A stretch of DNA of 64,000 nucleotides, taken from Adenophora triphylla var. japonica. Lineage: Eukaryota; Streptophyta; Magnoliopsida; Asterales; Campanulaceae. The stretch lies in the NCBI GenBank assembly GCA_022495995.1, contig JAFEMH010000741.1, positions 1 to 64,000 on the forward strand, written 5' to 3'. This document shows positions 51,913 through 63,055 of the stretch, in pieces. Both the position numbers and the translations under genes were made by a program. Numbering within the stretch: the stretch's first letter is position 1; every line of letters begins with the position of its first letter. The notes under the pieces were generated by a model that was given only the letters and a program-made list of their open reading frames with translations, had not been told where the DNA came from and did no database searches.

Positions 51913-54900
51913 TATACATATACATATATATTACAATCATAGTATGATTAATAATAATAAATAATATACTTAAACAATTAAAAATGTAGATATCTAAAAT
52001 TTAATATATTAAATAAAACGATGTATATAAATACCCGAGTTAACGAGTCGAGCCGAGTATGTTTGTGAACATGTTCATCGAGTATCGCGAGTAACTCGAG
52101 TAGCTAAACGAGCAACTCATGCCGGTCGAACCGATCGTATGTTAAACAAGTCGAGCCGAGTATGTTTGTGAACATGTTCAGCGAGTAACTCGAGTAGCTA
52201 AACGAGCGACTCATGCGTCGAACCGATCGTATGTTAAACAAGTCGAGTATGTAAAGTAAAGTACTCGAGTTACTTGGTTCGCTTAACAGCCCTAGCCGGG
52301 ATCTATGCAAAAAAATATCAGTAAATTCCTTGAGTCCTACAATGAAAGATGATCTCTATAATACTTCTGTGATCAATGTGGAAAAAAAGAAGAAACAATA
52401 AATGGACACAAAAATGACGAATAATAATAATAGAAATAACAATAAACTTTTTCCTCTTTTCATTATGAGTAGTGATCAGAAGTAATGCGGTTTAGAACAT
52501 TGAATACAACTTCAGGAGAACTAACTTTGAAAACAAAAAATACCTTCTTCTTTTCCTCCTCAGTGTAGATCTTATATTCTTTTGCAATACCTAGAAAAGA
52601 ATGGCGTAGTTTTTCTATCACTTCATCAAGAGCAGGCCCCTACAATGACAGTTAATTGCTTTGAATTAGAGAAACTACTGACAGATCCATTTGCTACACA
52701 ATGCACATAAAAGATATTCAGTCACAACCAAAAGAAAACTACGTCATGTTAAATATAGGCATCCTGTATATCTGATATCCATCTATATGGAAATTAATAG
52801 TTTCAACAAAATTCACCTTCTCACAAGCATAAGAGAGTCGCTCTTCTGCTTCAAGTTCATTCAAAGATCGTTGACCCCATGTTTTGACAGCCAACTCTAC
52901 GGCTTCCTCTGCGAGCTTCACGTTCTCTTCAGAGAGTGCGCATGGAAATAAACTATCGTTCACCTGAAACATATCAGATTGTGAGAACTAGATAGGCATG
53001 AGATACAGAAAACTTGAACGCTACGCTATTATATTAATTTACTTTACAAACCTTCCATGTTTTCTCTGGAGCGCGTTTTCTTGCAGAAACAGAAACTCCT
53101 TCAGCTGGACTAACAACTCTGCAGTATTTATGCTTAAATGTTATTCATATTGATACGTAGTTAAGTTCAAAAGGGATACTTACTGATGAACTCCTCAAAT
53201 TTCAGATAAATCTTATCCTACAAAAAGCAGAAAGTCTGTGTTCCTATCAGGGGACTGGAAAAGTAACAGTTGTTCTTTGCTAAATAGGCTACAGGAAGGA
53301 GCACTAGCTATCAAATACTGTGAAACCTTACACCCCAGATTCCAACTTTGGGACATAACTTTTTCAGCCTTCTTAATAACTGTAAACACAACTCTAATTT
53401 GCTGATTGATAGATCCTAGGTAAATCCATATTCAACCCACAAGGCAAATAGATTTTTGGATTATCAGATCAATTATACCAATCCATATCCGAAATGCTGC
53501 CTTGGATTAGGATCAAAATCCGATCCATCGACAAGAACCATTACAGATATAATTTGTAATGAACAAATTCATTGCAGTAAAGTCGCCATAGTAGGAGATA
53601 AAACGAGAGAAAAATCACTTAAGATGGTTCAAACACATGCTGTGTTGAGTGATAGGAAGTGTGATCCTATCAACATCATTGAGACTAGAAGTAGGAGAAG
53701 CAAAAGGCCAAAACTGACATGGAATTGAGTAATAAAGAAATTTAGAAAATGGTTGTGGCGTATCTGATAACCTTGTTTTGGATCAAGATGAATGGCAGAA
53801 AATTGTTGTGGTGTAAGTGTTAACCTAGTTTTGGACTAAGGCTGAGTTGACTCAAGTTATAGAATTAATTTATTTCACAAGTGGTGCGAGTCCAACAAGG
53901 CTTATGGCTTGAAGGTTCGAGTTCTTTTGATTTTCTTTGACTCGATTAAATCACTTCTACTCTGTATTAAATAAGTAGAGGTTTGGACAACTGACTTTGT
54001 ATTTGTAGGTGGTAGAGAGAGAAGAAAGCAAGAATGTGAACAAGTACTTCCACATGATCACAATACATGAACTACTTATACAACTAACAGCGTGAATATT
54101 GAAAGAATCCCAAAGAAGAATTACTCCCTCTATTCCATGTAAAGAATCCAAGTTTGAAAGTAAAACTTATCTATTTTATACTTTTACGCCCGGGTAATTT
54201 TAAATGGAACATCCAAAAAAGGAATGATGAACTACAAACGTGGACTAGAGGGGGTATATTGGAAATCCTTGGCTGCATTAAGGTTAGCCAAGACAGAAAT
54301 AAACTCAGTTGCATGTACAAAGATAGTTATACACCTAAACAATATATCCAAGAACTTCACATATATATACAAGAAGGAAAACTCATAATGAGATACCTTG
54401 GCATCAGAATCTCACGTAGCTTCAACCTCGCCATAAACTCTGCATTACCACCAAGGATTATATCTGTCCCACGACCTGCCATATTGGTAGCTATTGTTAC
54501 AGCCCCAAGCCGGCCACTCTGTGCCACGATCTCGGCCTCTCTCTCGACATTTTCTGGTTTTGCGTTGAGTACCTTTGCATTAACAATATCAATAAAGAAT
54601 ACTGAAGGGGAAGAACATGGTTTAGAAATCTGATAATTTAGCAGCAAAGAAAAATAGCCTTGACAAAATATTTGGCTGTAAAATGTTATTGAACGCACAA
54701 CTTCATCTTTTCTCAGACTGATATGACTTTTACTGGAAGAAGATATAAGATAATTTCAAGCCTTACCTCATGGGGGATTCCAGCGTCTTTTAGCAGTTTA
54801 GACAAAGCATCGCTCTGCTCAACACTAGTTGTACCAACAAGCACTGCACGACCTGTTTTGTGCATTCTTGAAATCTCAACCACAACGGCCTGCCATTTTC

Positions 54901-55250
54901 CCGTGGTAGCCCTAAAAACTACGTCTGACTCATCCTGATGAAGAAATTTAAGAGCTTACAAGCTTTGATGGATAGAGGGAGTACAAGTACATCATATAAG
55001 TAGTGCGTGCTGAACTACTCAATTATCATGAGCATACAACAATGTTCATCCAACTAAACTCAACCTTTGCACAATTAATTGGGGTCGGCAACATGAATCC
55101 TTGTTAGCCATTGATTTCCGTCGAATGCAAGGTCACCAAACAAGCGACCCGTGTTATACCCTATGTTAGGTGCAACAGGTCACATACTGGTAATATGTGT
55201 GTGTATATATACAATCATATAAACACACAATGCTTTGTGCATGTGTGTGT

Positions 55251-55349
<99 letters not shown>

Positions 55350-58300
55350 GCACACACACATACATGCATACACTCATTTACTTTATTTTAAGCTAATTTT
55401 GAGGTAAGACAAGCTAAGGCGATTTGGTGCTATCTAAATGCATACTTAAACGAACCTTTCTAATCATAGGCTTGTTAGTAGGCACGATAGTAACTTTGAG
55501 CTTGTAGATACTCTCAAACTCTGCGCTCTCAGTTGATGCAGTCCCAGTCATGCCACAAAGTTTTGGGAACTATACAAGTTTCAAAGCATAAGATTACAAG
55601 TTCAAGAATTTTTTTATTGCCAAATTAGGAATGATGCTCCAACCTGGAGAAAGAAATTTTGGTAGCTAATTGAAGCCAGTGTTACTGTCTCATTTTGGAT
55701 GGGCAAGCCTTCTTTTGCTTCCACTGCCTGATGAAGTCCATCGCTCCAACGCCTCCCCTAAAGTGAACAAATCAGCTATGTTATGGATTTGTCTTTCTGC
55801 CCACAAATAAGAGTTTGAATTCTAGGTCATATACGTGAGTTAACAATACCTCAATATGTTTTTGTTAAACAAAAAGAATACAGTAAAAATTGCAGCTCAT
55901 GAACACTCAGTCCATACAATTCAAAACAAAAGGCCCATAACCACAGAACAGTGTACTTGTAACCAACCATTACACTAACCCAAGAACTGAACCAAAAATC
56001 ATCAAGAAAGATTGGAAACAAGAACTCCACTCCAACAAACTACTAGCAACTTGGCCACTACTAATGAAACTAACATATGTGGTGACTCATGAACAAAAGT
56101 TACCTGAAAAAAAAAATCATATCCAAAAATCAAACTTACAACGACAATAATACGAATAAGGATATAGGGGTCTGATATGGTGAGGCATTGCTGAGAATTA
56201 CAAACCTAAAAGGAATTCGGTCAGGCAACTAACGAATGGAAAGATAGAAAAGGACCAGTGTCTCCCAGAAAACTAGACAGCAAAAGGGTCCTACTACGTT
56301 CCTGTGAAGAAGAAAACGAAAGATACTGTCATGAGAGCAATAATCTCATGGAATTAGGTCATTATAGCCCCATAGCCAGCTCCCCCAAATCTTTCCTATT
56401 ACACAAGTTGGAGCTTTGAGTTGGCATATCTCATCAGATAAACAGCTATGTAGCATCTGCCATGGAATCCTACCCCACTGTAACCATAATTTCCTTGCTT
56501 ATCTGTGGTGTATCAAACAAGAAGGTAAACCAATGGATATGGATATGATTGACATGTATCCAATACGCACCCAGCCGAAATTTCTGCACCAGAAACGCAC
56601 TCAATACAGCTATGAATCCTTTTTAGTATTATATAAGAATAAGAGAGACAAACTCAAAAGCCACCATGGAAAAAGACCCCCCAAAAGAGTAAAAAAAAAA
56701 TTCCCCACTTAGCCAAGGGAAAGACAATAACTCGCTGACCATTCCTCAAAGTAATACACACAGAAGCAACTATTAACACCATACGGACTCTTCCAATTAT
56801 CTCCGAATTCAAATTTGTTCATGTTGGTAATGGTGAAGCGGGTATAACATAATAAATAGACGGGCACTCAAGTTATAAGATGTTCCACGACATGGTTCCA
56901 TCATTGAAAGACCACTTGATTACTGTCAATTGGATGCATGGGTAAGCTTGCATCAGCTCGGTAAAAGTAAATAATATTATAATGTAAACCGCATTACCCT
57001 ACGGAAGAAATCCTGAAATTGACAGAATGCAGTCAGAAAGGCTACAACAATTGCAGGGTCCAGGGAGGATGTAATGGATGCAGCTGTATGTAGAGAGGCT
57101 ATAGTTTGAACCCTTAGATCCAAGTCATTGTGCAGCAATTTTATATTGTGTCAACAATCCCTTTCACATAAAAAGTTCAACTAAACGTTGAAACTAAAAT
57201 CATCTTTTGTACACAGTAATTGTAACTGAGAAAATGAATAATCAATGTAAACTCTGAAATAAGTAAACAAAAACATTTGCTTTGACACGTTATGCACTCA
57301 ATAGTTTAAGGCTTTCAAGGAGGATAATATAACGAATGAATGAATGAATGAATGAATGGGCAGAATGAAGGCCAAAAATTAAAAGAATAACAAAGGGACA
57401 AAGAGTGAAAAGTGTATGGAATTATTCGCATTGCACACTTTAAACAGTTGCCAATTCGCCATAATGCTATGCTCCCCCTTGCATTTGATATGTTCTAGTT
57501 ATCCCTTCTTCCTATAAGATTACAATGACCTTTTGATCATACATGCCAATTTTAATTCCTCATAACCAAACATTGGTCGGGTTCTTTTATTTAGAATGAC
57601 TGAAACTAAATGAAGACAAATGTGAAGGGGTGTCATTTGTAACATGGAGTTTTATAGTGTGTAAATATCCTTTTGGAGGGCCCTTTATATGAGACCAATT
57701 TGTTTAATTAGTTAACTTCACCCCTACAAAGGACTAATCCTTGCTTTGCCTCTGCTTTAACCCCGTAAGAAAACAGGTATAGAACTCAAGAAATTCTAGA
57801 TAAGTACAGTACTTTTTAAGTTAGATCACCTGCATAACTCGACCACTAAACTCATCAACTATGAGAACCTCTTTGCCACGAATAATATAATTAACATCTC
57901 TAAGAAAGAGTTCTTTGGCTTTTATTGCATTCAAGAGAAATGATGCCCACTGTTCTCGAGGATCATATAAATCCTTCACTTCCAGAATTTCCTCTGCATC
58001 AGCATAACCCTGCTCGGTGAGTAGAACATTTTTTTGCTTCTCATCAACCTGCAACAGAAATCTTGATCAGATTATCAAGAAACTAAGCAACTAAGAAGAA
58101 AAAAGCATAGGCTACTTGTGCTCTAGGTACTAATATCAAAATTTCCAAGTTTATGTGGGCGTTTAGAAACCCTTAATTATCATTCCTAGATGCTCAAAAG
58201 AACATATGATCAAACGCGGTTAATGATTGTACAGTACAACAAACTCCGGAAATCCTTGGGATGTCAGGAAAGGCGAGAGATGTACAAATCTAGACTTAGG

Positions 58301-61300
58301 GCCTGTTTGGTAAAACTGAAAATTAAGCTCTGAAAATGTAGAGCTGAAAAATATAGAGCTGGAATTATTAAGTTGCTGAATTTTAAGAGTTCAGTTTGTT
58401 TGGCAATGACAAACCACTTACATCTGAATTTATTTAAAGTTTGAACTTAACATTCAAAAAATTCTTTGAATAATCTTAACGAGTGTATAATAAAATAAAG
58501 TCTTCAACATATACGTCACTATTATTATAATTAGATTATATTTTATAATATTATAATATTTTTATTAGTACGTTCTTTGACCCATAATAAATTTTATCTT
58601 GTTAATTAATTTGATAAATTTGTCTAAACTTTGACAAAAAATGAAAAAAATAATAATTAAGATACTCTATTAAAATATTATTAATATCAATAGTTTAATA
58701 TAAATAAAATTACATTTTAATAATAGACCAAATATAATTTATATGAAAAGTTAAAATATTTCAACAAAAGAAAGTATCATTTAATATATAAATAAAATAG
58801 TTGATGGATAGATTTGAACTCATTCCATTTTTAACTCTTTCTTTCTCCCTCTTAATTGCTTAAGCTACTCATTTCCAACTTAAAATTAATAGCCTTTTTT
58901 AAGACAATCTTAATTAATTAAGTGATTGCAATTTACCTTGCCAAACATGCTTAACTTTTAATCTCTTAAAAGTGTTCCAAATTAAGAGCTTAATTGGGTT
59001 ACCAAACAAGCCCTTATCTATTAGTTGACTAAATTATCACTAATTCCTTTCATCGAAACTTCAATTAAGGGCCATTTCGGCATTTCTTCTAATTAGCCAA
59101 GTGATTTTCGAGAATCAGCACAAGTGAAATGATTATTTTAAAACCACGTTTATGATTCAATATAGTTGTCTACCTTAAACGCAAAATTGATTACAGAAGA
59201 AAAGAAATTTCAATACCATTGATGAATCAAGACGGCTGTGTACTGTGTAGACAGCACCTAAAAAGATTTTCTGGGATCAGTTCTAGCAAAAGCAGGGTCA
59301 TCGTTGATTCTGCCTTTGCGCAGTTTTCTGCGATTTAACCACTTAGATGCAAAATGATTTTTGATAGCAAGCACCCACGAAAGTGATTTTGAACTTAAGA
59401 CTATCCTAATCGCCATCCCTCTAGATGGATTTGTGACACTGGCGGACCTACCTTGATGGTAAAGGGGGCAATTGCTCCCCTTTGGTTTAAAAAACAATTG
59501 TTTCAGTAGTGTACATATTTTTAAAATTTGGTGGTTTTAGTGCAATTTATTGATACTCGCCCCCCATTGTGTGAAGAAAACTGCACCAACTCTTTTTTTG
59601 CCCCCTTTTACTTGGTGAAAATAATCCCCCCCCCCTTTAAAAAAAATCTGGGTCCACCACTGATTTGTGGTACACAGTCAATTCTGCATTGCAGAGAAAC
59701 TGATCCTGTGCACCACCTCTCCATAACCAATATCATGCCTTAAAAAGGTGCTGATCTGGCATATCTTAAACAATTCAACTTTTTGAACTTCTTATAAGTG
59801 AACCTCTTTTAGCCTCCACATCAGCAATTTCAAGGAAATTGGTTGCAGAACACCAAGTCAGCTCATGAAGTGGTTCACTAGGACCAGTTAATGAGGTGGC
59901 GCTCTGGAATCATCAATACTTTCTCATGAATGGATACAATAGATTGTAAACGGGCTTCAGACCCTAGGGCCCCAAAAACCCATAAAAACTCACGACATAT
60001 TGAAAATTCCATATAAACCCACGCTCCTACCAGTCCGCTCCTATACCGAAGGTATAAGACTAGAAAAAAAATAAACAAATAAAAATATTAATTTTTCTTT
60101 GAAAAATAATTATTAACCGGTCGCTCCTATGCCTACGGTATAAGAGCGGATCAAAGGGGTGTTTGTTTTATAGGGGATTTTGATTTGGGTCCCAGGTGTA
60201 CGTGGGCCTAAGGTGCTCGGACTTTTTGGTTTACCCCGCCGGACTCATATCGACAAGACTAAAATATGAGTGTCTGACACGGGTATACTGGGGTAAACCA
60301 AACAGTCCGAACATCAGAGATGTGGGCTTTAATAAATTATGTGGGTTTTTATAGGTTTAGGTTTAGGCTGAGGGGGCCTTAAGGAATTAAACCGATTGTA
60401 TATTGTCTATAATTTTGAGGCTTAAAATATTTTAATTTTGCAATTCGGGGATGATTAATTGTAATAGGTACTTCCCCATCCAAAAATAGGGTCACATGAC
60501 AAGTCAAACTTTTCAATATTGTATGCTTGGTTCTCTACATTTACTCTGAATTGCACTAAAGTTTTATGCATTGGTAAATGGCATGAAAGATAAAAATTGT
60601 GTTTTAAAGAAGTGAACGCATGTTCTCATCCAATTTATTTTTAAAGGGGAACTCTTTTTTGGGACAACGAAGATGGGAAATATGACTTATTTTGAGACAG
60701 AGGGAACATCATATCTTACTTTATGTCATGCATTAGTTATATCTAGTAGACCACCCCAGCTGCAATACACTCATTACATGATGTATTATATCACAACATT
60801 TTCCATGCATAACTCTTAAAAAGTGACTAATTCATTTTTTGGGGATATACTAAATCATCTCAAAGGGTGTTAGTTAATTATGATAGATCTTGACCATCTT
60901 GGATACTTTCTGGGACAAAAGTCCCATAAAGCTCAAACATGGAACTTTCTTAAGCTACACAAGTATTTCAAAGATCTAATGCCTATCGAACTCGATAAAG
61001 ATGGTAGTCCTACGAACGCCAACTCTAAACTGAGGAATAACGAGGCAGAGTTGGTGTATGATCCTACTTTTTATAACAAGTGGATACATTTTATTATATA
61101 GTATTTTCCCTTCAGACATTTCATGTTCTATAAATTTAGTGAGTCACTAAACAGTTCTCGACATTTTGCAGCTATCAAAATGGGATAACAAGTGAAGTAC
61201 ATCACTTTCTTGCCCGCTTTTCACCAGCTTCCTACAAATGTTAAGATGCACAACAATCTACTACAAGCTTGTATATATTCCTGCTTAAAACCCTAGCAAT

Positions 61301-63055
61301 GAAACATGAAAGAATAAGTGTTGTATCATAACCTCTAACTGAAGAAGATAAGAGATATGCCTAGGAATAGTCACTACTTATTCAGAGATCACACTGAGTG
61401 ATATATTAACCCTCAACAAGAACCTACATTACTCACGCAGAAAACACAAGTTCATGCACATTATGAGAAACCCATGTTCTGGCTGACCAAAGCAAAGTGA
61501 AGTGGCTCAGCATTTACACTCGAGATATCTAACATAGAGGTCTTATCTCGGTCCTTTTTTAATCTTCAAGTTGCCAATGTTTAAATCAACTCTTTTACAG
61601 CAGATCGCCATTGTTAAGTAAGCAACTCATCTAAAAGCCTTAGCTTTAGATAGGGGCCCAACAATGTAAATCAAGCATAACACTCCCCCTCATATGTGAC
61701 CGCTCACAAGTAGAGACAAACAATGATGCCTCACCATACGCCTATACAATTATGTGTTAGTGAATTGTATACAGGCGTAGATTGTAGCAGCTCCCTGATT
61801 TAAGGTTCAATTCAAAATCAGGGGCTCGAATGTCTGGTGTAAACTGCAGAAGCTGAGTGACATACACTTGATCAAGAAGGGAACCAATACTTAGTTTTCC
61901 ATGACAAGATCCAGAGCTCTTCAATCACTACATGGGAATTCACTCTGCCTAACAACATGCCCGTCAGGACTACTTCAACCCTCTCTTAAGACTGACATTG
62001 GCCTATCTGTGGCAGTGCAGCAATCAATATTCTGTACTTTTCTTCCCTGCTCTCCACTGCTGGAAGGGTACTCAATAATTGGTCCCTGATACCACTTTCC
62101 AAGACTCTGCTACCAACTCTCCCCAATGCTTAAGGAAGGACGACTAATTTTTCAAGTAAAAAACTTGTATGTCTTCCTAAATCTCTATCGACCTTCCCGA
62201 GGAACCCGGTCCACCGACCTTGCACGTCCCTCTAGGGTCCTAGCTGAGAGGGGGGGGCACAGCTACCGATTTCCCAAGGGGTCACCCATATGGAGAAAAG
62301 GCATAAATCAGTACCCCTGCCATAGAGTCCTCCAATGTATGCACCTAACATCTGTAAGGCGATGTCAATACTGCTACTACACTAGTACTGGATCCGTATT
62401 TATAAATTCAGGGAAACCCTAGCCCAGCATGTTTTTGGCAAGTGCACAAGAAACAGATTAATGATCGAGGTGAATAGCATCCTTCAATTTGCCGAGAAAA
62501 AATAGAGACATACAAGGAACCATTGTTATTGGAGAATATACAAGTTCCAACAAGTTGGTTTGAGGTTTTCATACCATAACAAAACAAAGACAGCACAATA
62601 GTACAAACAAGAGTTAATTCTGAGACAAATAAAATATAACACAACTTATCTTTCCTTACAGTGTAATGTATATCTTGCTCAAAGGCAGCGGCTATCTTGG
62701 CAGCTTTATAGTATTGATCACTGGGTTTTTCGGCAGGTCCGGATATGATTAGAGGAGTTCTTGCTTCATCTATAAGAATGGAATCAACCTCATCTATCAC
62801 ACAGTAATTGAAATCCCTCAAGACAAGCTCGTCGACACTCTGTGGACCAGAATATGTAGTCAGATACGATAAACAGAAAAATGAAACTTATACATAAGAG
62901 CAAATATAATTGGAGTCATTAAGCTTTGCAGATAGCATAAAAATTACTTTCCGTGGCAAGATTATCTCTCAGGTAATCAAATCCCAGCTCACTATTGGTT
63001 ACATAAGTGATGTCACATAAGTAGTTCTCCCTCCGTTGTTCGCTTGTCATGTTTT
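47530..63055 (-). CDS. SECA1: Chloroplast SecA translocase ATPase (SECA1/AGY1), 17 exons, N-terminal part outside window
   Basis: Motor ATPase that drives proteins through the thylakoid SecYE channel. Exons (minus, 5' to 3'): 63,055-62,952; 62,839-62,660; 58,048-57,830; 55,757-55,644; 55,569-55,456; 54,934-54,767; 54,572-54,397; 53,118-53,052; 52,963-52,817; 52,639-52,544; 50,348-50,280; 49,649-49,548; 49,460-49,209; 49,119-49,052; 48,700-48,583; 48,015-47,776; 47,688-47,530. Total 2,393 nt, about 796 aa of roughly 1,000. Motifs in order: [34 protein letters not shown] (Walker B), [20 protein letters not shown] (preprotein-binding domain), [82 protein letters not shown] (Arg finger), the helical scaffold [20 protein letters not shown] and wing [20 protein letters not shown]. 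The tail is Ser/Lys-rich with no zinc site, as in plastid SecA. All phases fit; one donor (after 62,952) reads GA, not GT. Confidence 0.96.
48358..48414. mobile_element. 57-bp Stowaway-like mini-element in SECA1 intron
   Basis: CTCCCTCC at the left and GGGACGGAGGGAG at the right are inverted, with TA on both sides. This is much shorter than usual Stowaway elements, so probably an internal deletion derivative. Confidence 0.7.
50463..50515. repeat. (AG)n microsatellite
   Basis: About 26 AG units in a SECA1 intron. The Ser-Leu open frame on the minus strand here is an artefact. Confidence 0.97.
50808..51023 (-). pseudogene. LINE fragment: zinc-binding domain of a non-LTR reverse transcriptase (zf-RVT)
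   Basis: The minus frame contains [20 protein letters not shown], then [22 protein letters not shown], the zf-RVT pattern (L-N-T-x-D-x-L, C-x2-C, D-H-L-F-x-H-C) found downstream of reverse transcriptase in plant LINEs. The open piece at 50,685-50,458 may be the decayed tail. Only the C-terminal end of a LINE remains, sense to SECA1, inside its intron 50,349-52,543. Confidence 0.72.
51588..51862. mobile_element. 275-bp Stowaway MITE
   Basis: Terminal inverted repeats CTCCCTCCGTCCCATTA and, from the right, CTCCCTCCGTCCCATTA, with TA target duplication on both sides. Nested in the 918-bp element. The interior is itself repetitive: GAGAGAATGAGTGGAGGGAA occurs twice (about 51,687 and 51,750). An adjoining (TA)n starts at 51,863. 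Confidence 0.95.
52045..52250. repeat. Tandem duplication of about 100 bp inside the 918-bp element
   Basis: Copies start at 52,045 and 52,148, with a partial third at 52,240; each has TCGAGCCGAGTATGTTTGTG, AACATGTTCA, AACTCGAGTAGCTAAACGAG and CGAACCGATCGTATGTTAAA. The first copy has an extra TCGAGTATC. Confidence 0.9.
55060..55165. mobile_element. Au-like SINE fragment
   Basis: AATTGGGGTCGGCAACATGA and ATCC, followed by TGCAAGGTC-like sequence, resemble the conserved 3' half of plant Au SINEs (GGGGTCGGCTACATGAATCC). A related AGCCTTAGTTCCAAAATAAT plus TTGGGGTCGGCTA occurs at 51,487-51,518. Fragmentary, so the call is tentative. Confidence 0.5.
55254..55348. repeat. Compound (TA)n(GA)n microsatellite
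   Basis: About 29 TA units followed directly by about 18 GA units, then ACGCACACACACATAC. Preceded by GTGTGTGT. In a SECA1 intron. Confidence 0.97.
58299..59013. mobile_element. 715-bp Tourist-like MITE (PIF/Harbinger) in SECA1 intron
   Basis: Left end GGGCCTGTTTGGTA; right end, inverted, GGGCTTGTTTGGTAACC. TTA flanks both sides (58,296-58,298; 59,014-59,016), the usual PIF/Harbinger duplication. Sub-terminal AATTAAGCTCT and, inverted, AATTAAGAGCTTAATT extend the symmetry. The interior is very AT-rich and non-coding. Confidence 0.88.
59436..59661. mobile_element. 226-bp hAT-type MITE in SECA1 intron
   Basis: Perfect 8-bp target duplication GATTTGTG (59,428-59,435; 59,662-59,669). Terminal inverted repeats ACACTGGCGGACC and, from the right, AGTGGTGGACC, matching the CAGTGGCGGA-type hAT end. 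Contains a C-run at 59,620-59,634. Confidence 0.88.
60195..60330. repeat. Inverted repeat of about 35-40-bp arms
   Basis: GTGGGCCTAAGGTGCTCGGA followed by TTTGGTTTACCCC (from about 60,202) is mirrored, on the other strand, by GTGGGC..CTGATGTTCGGAC and TTTGGTTTACCCC (60,287-60,328). Could be a small hairpin MITE; no clear target duplication seen. Confidence 0.65.
61600..62420. other. Unassigned intron segment with LTR-leader-like patches
   Basis: Between MITEs and the 62.7-kb exon. CCCTGATACCAC at 62,085-62,096 is the reverse complement of a copia primer-binding site core (TGGTATCAGGG), and CACTCCCCCTCATATGTG (61,681) resembles sequence next to such elements. No LTR pair or coding region found. 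The + frame at 62,126-62,422 is not recognised. Confidence 0.3.

Larger units (their letters stand above)
51377..52294. mobile_element. 918-bp non-autonomous DNA transposon with nested Stowaway
   Basis: Left end TAGAGCTGTAAATGAGTCGG and, inverted, right end TAGGGCTGTTAAGCGAACC. The interior has repeated GAGTCGAGCCGAGTATG and ACTCGAGT motifs typical of a common plant family with an AGGGCTGTAAACGAG-type end. Possible degraded 8-bp duplication GCCAGCAT/GCCGGGAT (6 of 8). No coding region. Confidence 0.6.

Noticed and set aside
60880..61101. 73-aa + strand frame [13 protein letters not shown]... in a SECA1 intron
   Set aside because: Short, no known domain, AT-rich intron; no supporting splice or start context, though a distant copia RNase H/RT remnant cannot be excluded.
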